6,498 nucleotides of DNA from Candidatus Bathyarchaeota archaeon (lineage in GTDB: Archaea; Thermoproteota; Bathyarchaeia; TCS64): NCBI GenBank assembly GCA_937877765.1, contig CALGBN010000495.1, positions 1 through 6,498 on the forward strand, in the 5' to 3' direction. Below are positions 1 through 4,758 of the stretch, one piece after another (positions within the stretch are counted from its first letter, which is position 1; each line of letters starts with the position of its first letter). The position numbers and the translations under genes were made by a program. Under the pieces are notes generated by a model. It ran no database searches. It saw nothing but the letters and a program-made list of their open reading frames with translations, and was not told where the DNA came from.

Positions 1-595
1 TCAGTATCCTGTTTACGATGAACCCCGGTGCATCACGCTTGACCCACACAGGGGTCTTACCCATCTTGCGACTCAGTTCCATTACCGTCTGGACGGTCTC
101 CTCACTGGTTTTATCGCCTTGGTTGACCTCAATTAGCTTCATGATGACAGGTGGGTTGAAGAAGTGCATACCAATGAATCGCTCAGGGTTAGAGACCACT
201 GACGCGATCTCTGTGATACTGAGACTACTGGTGTTTGAGGCTAGTATGGCGTCTTTTGGTACATATTGATCTACTTCTTTCCAGACCATATGCTTGATCT
301 CCATCCGTTCTGGGATGGCTTCAACCACAAGCTGAGCATCTCCAACGGCGTCCTTGAGGTCTGTAGTGAATTTGATTCTGCTGAGCACCTGGTCCATCTC
401 TTCTTGGGATATTCTTTCACGCTCGACACTTCTACTGAGGCTCTTTGTTATTCCCTTGAGTCCGTTGTTGAGGTATTCCTGCGCTATATCCCTGACGGTT
501 ATATGGTATCCAGCGGTTGCAGCTACTTGTGCTATGCCGTGTCCCATGACTCCGGCGCCAAGTACCGCTATTTTTTTTACTTGATCAGGTTGCAA
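1..595 (-). CDS. 3-hydroxyacyl-CoA dehydrogenase, 3'-truncated at the window edge
   Basis: Oxidises 3-hydroxyacyl-CoA to 3-oxoacyl-CoA with NAD+, as in beta-oxidation; probably cytosolic. 198 residues are visible. The Rossmann dinucleotide motif GAGVMG lies at residues 13-18 and the acidic residue after beta-2 is D36. NTSS follows at 121-124, the active-site segment HFFNPP at 144-149 with candidate catalytic H144, E156 in KLIEV, and the family segment DAPGFIVNRI at 188-197. The spacings S123/H144/E156 match the human enzyme's catalytic Ser/His/Glu. The frame leaves the window before the C-terminal helical domain, so I cannot tell a roughly 290-residue protein from the longer archaeal fusion with enoyl-CoA hydratase. 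The start must be TTG at 593-595: an in-frame TGA lies three codons upstream, and the first internal ATG (M17) would cut off the NAD motif. It is divergent from etfB, which fits feeding electrons from acyl-CoA oxidation into one redox module. Family call is firm; start is less so. Confidence 0.93.
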   Translation of the reverse strand, partial: MQPDQVKKIAVLGAGVMGHGIAQVAATAGYHITVRDIAQEYLNNGLKGITKSLSRSVERERISQEEMDQVLSRIKFTTDLKDAVGDAQLVVEAIPERMEIKHMVWKEVDQYVPKDAILASNTSSLSITEIASVVSNPERFIGMHFFNPPVIMKLIEVNQGDKTSEETVQTVMELSRKMGKTPVWVKRDAPGFIVNRIL

Positions 596-697
596 TGTGT
601 TTCAATCTCGATAGAGTTGAAATCTGCTTATCTGTTTTCCGACTATCAGGGGTAAACCTATTATTATCTTGGAGACTATCTTCGCGCGAGAAATAAT
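596..697. promoter_or_regulatory. Divergent intergenic region between the hydroxyacyl-CoA dehydrogenase and etfB
   Basis: These 102 bp must hold the promoters of both flanking genes. On the plus strand TATTATTA at 659-666 is centred about 36 bases before the etfB ATG, which would place transcription start near 690 and leave a leader of about 8 bases. A GGAG at 671-674 is 23 bases from the ATG, too far to act as a Shine-Dalgarno. On the minus strand only weak AT-rich candidates are visible, around 627-634. The assignments rest on position and composition alone. Confidence 0.35.
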
Positions 698-1480
698 ATG
701 AGGCAACTAGTTCTGTTGAAGGACATTCCTGACCTCAAGGAAATAACTATCGACCGTGAGACCAGACACCCGAAGACAGAGGGAATCAAGACAAAGATCA
801 GTGATCTTGACAAACGTGCCTTGGAGGCAGCCATCCAAGCCAAGGAAAAAGTTGGAGGAGAGGTTATAGTTCTCTCCATGGGTGATGATAAAACAAAGAC
901 AGCCTTACTGGAAGCGTTAGCCATGGGTGCTGACGGCGCTTACATCATAAACGAGGCTGGAGTCAAGGGTATAGACACTAATGCAACAAGCCATGTGCTT
1001 GAGGCAGCCATACGAGAGATAGGTGAGTATGATGTAATTATTAGCGGCGAGATGACGTTGGACAGTCTGAGTAGTCAGATTGGACCAAGACTCGCCGAGT
1101 TATTGGACCACCCACAGGTTACCTATGTCAAGGAATACGAACTATCAGAGGGTTCTGTTAAAGCAGTACGTGACCTAGACAATCTTGAGGAGGTAGTTGA
1201 GGCTCCATTACCAGCGATTGTTACAGTTGTACGTGAGATCAATGAGCCACGGATACCTAGCCTCATGAATATTATGAAGGCGAAAAGAAAACCTCAGACA
1301 GTATGGAGTCTAGCAGACCTAGGGTTATCACTTGAAGAAGTGCAGGCGATGAGCTATGTTAAAATCAAGGATGTAACTGCCCCCGAGATGACACGCAAAC
1401 AGGTGAAGATAGAGGCAGATACAATAGAGGAAGCGGCATCGAAGCTTGCAGCAGCCATCAAAGAGGAGGGAGTCATATGA
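698..1480 (+). CDS. etfB: Electron transfer flavoprotein, beta subunit
   Basis: Beta subunit of the ETF heterodimer, which carries electrons between flavin dehydrogenases and a downstream acceptor. It is 260 residues, the usual family length. The N-terminus MRQLVLLKDIPD matches the typical EtfB start and supports ATG 698. GGEVIVLSMG (53-62) and EALAMGADGAYII (72-84) are the conserved nucleotide-domain segments. GEMTLDSLSSQIGPRLAELL (117-136) matches the conserved D-x-x-x-x-Q-x-G-P-x-x-A-E-x-L loop. The ETF-beta signature and recognition-loop region EINEPRIPSLMNIMKAKRKP occupies 180-199. The subunit normally binds AMP, or a second FAD in bifurcating ETFs; I cannot decide which here. Its stop overlaps the etfA start (ATGA), indicating translational coupling. 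The gene order etfB-etfA is standard. No Shine-Dalgarno precedes this start, consistent with a leaderless or near-leaderless transcript. Confidence 0.97.
   Translation: MRQLVLLKDIPDLKEITIDRETRHPKTEGIKTKISDLDKRALEAAIQAKEKVGGEVIVLSMGDDKTKTALLEALAMGADGAYIINEAGVKGIDTNATSHVLEAAIREIGEYDVIISGEMTLDSLSSQIGPRLAELLDHPQVTYVKEYELSEGSVKAVRDLDNLEEVVEAPLPAIVTVVREINEPRIPSLMNIMKAKRKPQTVWSLADLGLSLEEVQAMSYVKIKDVTAPEMTRKQVKIEADTIEEAASKLAAAIKEEGVI
1463..1469 (+). promoter_or_regulatory. Shine-Dalgarno sequence for etfA
   Basis: GAGGAGG inside the last codons of etfB ends 7 bases before the etfA ATG at 1477. It is the clearest ribosome binding site in the window and fixes the etfA start. First genes of transcripts here appear to lack such a site while this internal operon gene has one, the usual archaeal pattern. 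Confidence 0.8.
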
Positions 1481-2403
1481 GCATCCTAGTATTCTCAGAA
1501 GACCGTGAACTAGCATACCAGCTACTCGCCAAAGCATCAGAACTAGCCGAGAAAATGAGCAAAAAAGTATATTGCCTAGCCTCAGAAACCCCAGAGGATT
1601 ACATCAAACAAGGAGCAGACAAAGTTCTACAGTCAGAATTAGGAGACTTCGCCCTAGAATCCTATAGAGCAGCATTATTGAAAGCTGTTGAAGCTTCAGA
1701 CGCAGAGCTAATACTGATGGGTGCTACAAAGCGTGGAAAAGAGCTTGCTCCAAGAATCGCGGCAGCTTTGAACGCTGGATGCATGACAGAGTGCAACAAG
1801 GTTGATTATATTGACGGCGAGGTTGTCATCGAACGATTAACCTATGGAGGTTCTACAATCGCCAAGGAGACCAGCACAAGCAAGCCTACCATAATCACAG
1901 CTGCGCCAAGAAGCTTTGACAAACTAGAGCCACAGGACAAAACCGGTGAAGTAATCAAGCTTGAGTTTGAAGCCAGCGAGCCCAAAGTAAAGGTACTTGA
2001 GACACGTGAAAAACCAAAAGGCACACAAGACCTTGAGAACGCGGATATCATCGTATCAGCTGGAAGAGGCTTCAAAGCCAAAGAGGACTTGGCTATTCTT
2101 GAGGAGTTAGCAGAAGCACTTGGTGGCGCAGCCATAGGGTGTACTCGTCCTATCAGCGCAGACTTGGGTTGGATGGATGACTGGGTAGGCATCAGTGGCA
2201 AGAAGGTTAAGCCAAGTCTCTACATGACTTGTGGCGTCAGCGGGCAAATACAGCACGTTGCAGGCATCAGGGATAGCAAGATTATCGTCAGCATAAACAA
2301 CGATGAAGGCGCAGGCATCCACGGAGTAAGTGACTACAGTATTGTGGGTGACATCTATGAGGTGTTACCTGCTTTGATTAAGGCATTGAAGGAAAAAGCC
2401 TAA
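1477..2403 (+). CDS. etfA: Electron transfer flavoprotein, alpha subunit (FAD-binding)
   Basis: Alpha subunit of ETF, 308 residues, carrying the redox FAD in its C-terminal domain. Domain I (about 1-185) begins SILVFSED and includes MGATKRGKELAPRIAAAL (81-98). Domain II holds the FAD motifs: VSAGRG (193-198), TRP (223-225; the Arg matches the FAD-contacting Ser-Arg of human ETF), GISGKKVKPSLY (238-249), GVSGQIQH (253-260), INNDEGAGI (273-281) and SDYSIVGD (285-292). Two motifs depart from the usual form. The common Gln-Thr-Gly before KxVxPxLY is Ile-Ser-Gly (239-241), and the common DPxAPIF is DEGAGIH. The start overlaps the etfB stop by 4 bp behind a good ribosome binding site. Its electron partners are not proved; the nearby hydroxyacyl-CoA dehydrogenase and GlcD-type flavoprotein point to acyl-CoA or hydroxyacid oxidation. 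No FixC/FixX-type quinone oxidoreductase is present in the window. Confidence 0.97.
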   Translation: MSILVFSEDRELAYQLLAKASELAEKMSKKVYCLASETPEDYIKQGADKVLQSELGDFALESYRAALLKAVEASDAELILMGATKRGKELAPRIAAALNAGCMTECNKVDYIDGEVVIERLTYGGSTIAKETSTSKPTIITAAPRSFDKLEPQDKTGEVIKLEFEASEPKVKVLETREKPKGTQDLENADIIVSAGRGFKAKEDLAILEELAEALGGAAIGCTRPISADLGWMDDWVGISGKKVKPSLYMTCGVSGQIQHVAGIRDSKIIVSINNDEGAGIHGVSDYSIVGDIYEVLPALIKALKEKA

Positions 2404-2428
2404 GCCATACCAATTCCCTTTTTCATTT

Positions 2429-3202
2429 ATGGTTTTAGACGCCCAAACACTGGACGCCATCAAGGAAGCCGCTGAGATCATCAAATCATCAGAATATGTC
2501 ACCTGTCTAACAGGAGCTGGAATATCTGTAGAGAGCGGAATCAGACCATTCCGTGGACCTGGAGGACTCTGGACAGAGAAAGGCGAGCCATCAATGGATG
2601 GTTATAGACGGTTCCTAAGTAATCCTGAAGCTTATTGGATGCGCCGCATGGAGACGAAGAGCGAGTTCGGTATCAGTATTCATAACAGTGAACCGAATAA
2701 TGGGCACATAGCTTTAGCGGAACTTGAGATGATGGGAGCACTTCAGTATCTGATAACTCAGAACATTGACAATCTTCATCTCGCTGCTGGAAGCAAAAAC
2801 GTGCTTGAGATACATGGGAACGGGCGTTACCTAAGATGCATTGATTGTCATACCAAGTGGCATCGTGATGAGTTCAAGGTAGAATCAATACCACCATACT
2901 GCCCACATTGCGGAGGCATAATCAAGACAGATACAGTTATGTTCGGAGAACCCATCCCATCAAAAGTCCTTAACAGATGTTTTGAAGAAGCAGAAAAAAG
3001 CGACTGCATGATCGTAGCTGGCACAAGCGCGACTGTAACTCCTGCAGCGAACCTACCGTTGATAGTAAGAAGAAACGGAGGTAAACTTGTTGAGGTAAAC
3101 ATACGCGAGAGCCACATTAGCAATGTTTGTCATGTAAATATTTACGCGCCATCAGGTGAGGCGCTTCCTATACTAATTGAAGAAATTAAGAAATTAGGCT
3201 AA
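2429..3202 (+). CDS. sir2: Sir2-family NAD-dependent protein deacylase (sirtuin)
   Basis: Removes acyl groups from lysine, consuming NAD+ and releasing nicotinamide and O-acyl-ADP-ribose. It is 257 residues, the normal length for a single-domain sirtuin. GAGISVESGIRPFRG (29-43) is the NAD-binding loop, PNNGH occurs at 89-93, TQNIDNLH at 110-117, and the catalytic His is H129 in HGN. A structural zinc site is formed by C137-x2-C140 and C158-x2-C161. FGE (172-174) and GTSATVTPA (198-206) complete the NAD pocket. Deviations: the usual QNIDGLH has Asn for Gly, the usual Arg-Pro before V-x-FGE is Lys-Thr, and the 65-77 region looks about three residues shorter than the Archaeoglobus Sir2-Af1 sequence I recall, so the Tyr/Arg pair typical of desuccinylases is uncertain. 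It lies 25 bp after etfA with no Shine-Dalgarno or TATA element, so read-through from etfBA is likely. Alba, a known Sir2 substrate, is encoded 0.9 kb downstream. Confidence 0.96.
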   Translation: MVLDAQTLDAIKEAAEIIKSSEYVTCLTGAGISVESGIRPFRGPGGLWTEKGEPSMDGYRRFLSNPEAYWMRRMETKSEFGISIHNSEPNNGHIALAELEMMGALQYLITQNIDNLHLAAGSKNVLEIHGNGRYLRCIDCHTKWHRDEFKVESIPPYCPHCGGIIKTDTVMFGEPIPSKVLNRCFEEAEKSDCMIVAGTSATVTPAANLPLIVRRNGGKLVEVNIRESHISNVCHVNIYAPSGEALPILIEEIKKLG

Positions 3203-3208
3203 TTTCTT
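3188..3208. terminator. Palindrome at the convergent gene junction, possible bidirectional terminator
   Basis: Perfect 9-bp arms AAGAAATTA (3188-3196) and TAATTTCTT (3200-3208) flank GGC. Both stop codons lie inside: TAA of the sirtuin gene at 3200-3202 and TAA of the deacetylase at 3196-3194 on the other strand. The plus strand continues with a T-rich run (3203-3212), and the minus strand after the structure reads TTAATTTCTTC. It could stop transcription from both sides. Archaea terminate mainly on T-tracts, so the hairpin itself may be secondary. Confidence 0.45.
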
Positions 3209-3982
3209 TCTTGTCCAGTCTGCTACTTCTTTGCATGTGGCGAACCAGACATCCCCCTTGTCTTTTGCATCGGTTATAAGTTGCTCTAGCATGTTGAGCC
3301 GACTGATTCTTCCAATGCACTGGGGGTGACAGGTTAGCCCGAAATATCTTCCCAGTTGGTGAATGCCGTCCCATTCTGGTTTCCATAGGTCCCAAACCTG
3401 TTTAGAATTCATCCTGTTAGTCTCAAAGTGAGGCCAGTCATCAAGAAGCCACTCAATAGGCAATTCAACCAGCCCCGTGTCTTCACCTCTTTGTTTCAGC
3501 ATATATGGCATATCTGAGTCCATAAAATCGCTGTCGTATTTGAAGCCATATTCCTTGATCAACCCAAGAGTATAATCGCTGATGAGCCAATAGGGGGCCC
3601 TAAAACCTTCAGGTTTGTAGCCTAGTTTCTCAAAGGATGCCTTCTGTTTCTCGAAAACACCACGTTGGCTCTCTTGACTGATCTCAGCAAGACGCTCATG
3701 AAGATAACCATGACCACCCATCTCATGTCCCCTGCTTATGATTTCCTCACAGCTTTCTGTAAACTGGTCTATGGTCCACCCCGGGGTGAAGAAGGTTGCC
3801 TTGATCTCCATTCGATCTAGCATGTCAAGAATTCGTTCAATCGCTACATTCGGGGAGAACCTTCCACGGCTCTGTGCTACTATGTCGTGAGGAGCTCTCC
3901 ACATCAATGCACTATTTGAGTCATAGTCAAAACTTAGGTTGAAGCATGCCTGATATCCGTCAGGCCAGAAACTTTCACTCAT
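3194..3982 (-). CDS. NodB-family polysaccharide deacetylase (HpPgdA/PuuE-like subfamily)
   Basis: Metal-dependent amidohydrolase of carbohydrate esterase family 4, 262 residues. The NodB motifs appear in order: SFDYD (17-21) supplies the catalytic base and a metal-binding Asp (D19, D21); KATFFTPGW (61-69) is the conserved barrel strand; GHEMGGHGYLHE (85-96) holds the H-x3-H metal pair H91/H95; RAPYW is at 128-132. YDSDFMDSDMPY (149-160) and LDDWPHF (180-186) are typical of the HpPgdA/PuuE-like branch, and LTCHPQCIGRISRL (216-229) carries the late catalytic His. No signal peptide or membrane segment is visible, so it is probably cytoplasmic, unlike secreted chitin or peptidoglycan deacetylases. 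Substrates in this branch are diverse (N-acetyl sugars, allantoin-like amides), so the real one is unknown. The start ATG 3982-3980 fits a TATA element 27-30 bases upstream and gives the usual WPDG opening. Its 3' end overlaps the sirtuin gene by 9 bp. Confidence 0.92.
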   Translation of the reverse strand: MSESFWPDGYQACFNLSFDYDSNSALMWRAPHDIVAQSRGRFSPNVAIERILDMLDRMEIKATFFTPGWTIDQFTESCEEIISRGHEMGGHGYLHERLAEISQESQRGVFEKQKASFEKLGYKPEGFRAPYWLISDYTLGLIKEYGFKYDSDFMDSDMPYMLKQRGEDTGLVELPIEWLLDDWPHFETNRMNSKQVWDLWKPEWDGIHQLGRYFGLTCHPQCIGRISRLNMLEQLITDAKDKGDVWFATCKEVADWTRKKLA

Positions 3983-4007
3983 AGTTGTTTTGGTGGTTAA
4001 AGATACC

Positions 4008-4014
4008 TATAAAA
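4008..4014 (-). promoter_or_regulatory. TATA element for the polysaccharide deacetylase gene
   Basis: The minus strand reads TTTTATA here, centred about 29 bases upstream of the first base of the start codon (3982). With standard archaeal TATA-to-start spacing, transcription would begin at or next to the ATG, giving a leaderless mRNA. The absence of a Shine-Dalgarno before that ATG agrees. Confidence 0.5.
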
Positions 4015-4104
4015 CCATGGATACTGGGGAATTTTCTATGTTTTAGGGTGTTTTTCTTTGTCCCGGTAATGTTCTGGTGAAGAAAAAGGATGGACTTTTA
4101 TCTC

Positions 4105-4112
4105 TAAAATTA
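4105..4112 (+). promoter_or_regulatory. TATA element for the alba-HhH gene
   Basis: TAAAATTA is centred about 27 bases before the ATG at 4135, the spacing expected for a leaderless archaeal transcript. No ribosome binding site precedes the ATG. An alternative TTTTAT at 4096-4101 would put the start about 10 bases upstream of the ATG. Confidence 0.45.
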
Positions 4113-4126
4113 AAGATATTATCTTT
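4112..4126. repeat. 15-bp perfect palindrome in the alba promoter, possible operator
   Basis: AAAGATA (4112-4118) and TATCTTT (4120-4126) are perfect inverted arms around one T. The element lies between the proposed TATA box and the start codon, where a bound dimeric regulator would block polymerase recruitment or start. No regulator gene is identifiable nearby. Confidence 0.4.
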
Positions 4127-4134
4127 GACTCACA

Positions 4135-4707
4135 ATGAGCCAAGACAACATCGTATACATAGGACGGAAACCGGCGATGAGCTATGTAATGGCTACACTC
4201 GCGACATTCAATAACGACAACGAGACCGTCCAATTGAAGGCTAGAGGCAGAGCTATCACCACAGCGGTTGATGTGGCGGAGATTACCAGAAACAGGTACA
4301 TGACAGGCATGGAGCACCCAGGGATTACCATCGGCACCGAGCAAGTAGAGGATGATAGAGGCACAAGAAACGTCTCCACTATGACCATCGTTCTTACAAA
4401 AGGTGATGCAGTAGTTCCACAAGAGGTCTTTGAGAGGCGCCCAAGACGTAGACCCAGAGAGCACAGAGAAGAAGAAAAGGCAGAAGCCCCTGTTGAAGAG
4501 GAACCTGCGCCAGAAGAAACTGAGTCTGATGAGGTTGATGTTTCGGATATCAAGGGTGTCGGTGACGCGACAGCTGAGAAGCTCAGGGCTGCTGGTTATG
4601 ATAATGTTTCTAAGGTTGTTGGCGCTGAGTCTTTTGAACTTGCTTTAAAGACGGGTTTGAGCGAGAAACAGATCGCTAAGATCATTGAGGCTGCCAAGGA
4701 ACTCTAG
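4135..4707 (+). CDS. albA: Alba chromatin protein fused to a C-terminal helix-hairpin-helix domain
   Basis: DNA/RNA-binding chromatin protein of 190 residues, about twice the usual Alba length of 90-100. The Alba domain spans about 5-90. NIVYIGRKPAMSYVMATLA (5-23) holds the DNA-contacting Gly-Arg-Lys-Pro, KARGRAITTAVDVAEITRNR (35-54) is the family core, and GITIGTEQV (63-71) and VSTMTIVLTK (80-89) are the last strands. A linker follows: an Arg-rich patch at 101-111 (RRPRRRPREHR), then a Glu/Pro-rich acidic stretch at about 112-135. The C-terminus (136-190) is a helix-hairpin-helix module: the hairpin IKGVGDATAEKLRAAGYDNV (139-158) resembles the RadA N-terminal and other small HhH domains. The position of Sulfolobus Alba K16, the residue deacetylated by Sir2, is R11 here; the next Lys (K17) is kept as K12. 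The promoter suggests leaderless expression. The domain calls are firm; the fusion's role, perhaps bridging nucleic acids or targeting special structures, is inferred. Confidence 0.95.
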   Translation: MSQDNIVYIGRKPAMSYVMATLATFNNDNETVQLKARGRAITTAVDVAEITRNRYMTGMEHPGITIGTEQVEDDRGTRNVSTMTIVLTKGDAVVPQEVFERRPRRRPREHREEEKAEAPVEEEPAPEETESDEVDVSDIKGVGDATAEKLRAAGYDNVSKVVGAESFELALKTGLSEKQIAKIIEAAKEL

Positions 4708-4711
4708 TTGT

Positions 4712-4748
4712 GGGGGAAACCCCTAAAACAGTTTGATGTGCAACTGTT
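4712..4748 (+). promoter_or_regulatory. Two tandem RNA hairpins upstream of the ThrRS-type editing gene
   Basis: The 51-bp gap after alba contains two inverted repeats. The first has GGGG (4712-4715) and CCCC (4720-4723) around GAAA, a GNRA-type tetraloop. The second has AACAGTT (4727-4733) and AACTGTT (4742-4748) around an 8-base loop. The second hairpin ends 10 bases before the proposed ATG at 4759, close enough to affect ribosome access. They might also separate alba from the downstream gene by mRNA processing or attenuation. The structures are visible in sequence; their function is inferred. Confidence 0.4.
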
Positions 4749-4758
4749 CTGGATAGAG

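Larger units (their letters stand above)
3983..4134. promoter_or_regulatory. Divergent intergenic region between the deacetylase and alba genes
   Basis: This 152-bp AT-rich spacer separates two divergently transcribed genes and holds a candidate promoter for each: a minus-strand TATA element at 4008-4014, and a plus-strand TATA element at 4105-4112 followed by a palindrome at 4112-4126. The middle part (about 4030-4090) shows no gene, repeat or RNA that I recognise. A reading frame crossing it on the minus strand is antisense to alba and has no recognisable content. Confidence 0.5.

Noticed and set aside
266..655. Plus-strand open frame of 129 codons antisense to the hydroxyacyl-CoA dehydrogenase
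   Set aside because: Its translation has no recognisable family features, and the opposite strand has a continuous dehydrogenase with all motifs. It is a shadow frame, as are the overlapping 354-584 and 18-269 frames.
1842..2322. Minus-strand open frames inside etfA
   Set aside because: Low-complexity Ser/Ala-rich translations opposite a well-conserved EtfA domain; shadows.
2414..2428. T-rich stretch between etfA and the sirtuin gene as a terminator
   Set aside because: It has only five consecutive T with no stem. The sirtuin gene begins 25 bp after etfA with no visible promoter, so termination here would leave it unexpressed.
4036..4464. Minus-strand open frame of 142 codons over the alba promoter and the first half of alba
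   Set aside because: It is antisense to an obvious Alba domain, has no recognisable domain, and would cover the divergent promoters.
4708..4758. TTG at 4708 as the start of the ThrRS-type editing protein
   Set aside because: It adds 17 residues with no family match ahead of the canonical MRVL start and would translate through two stable hairpins. ATG 4759 is preferred.
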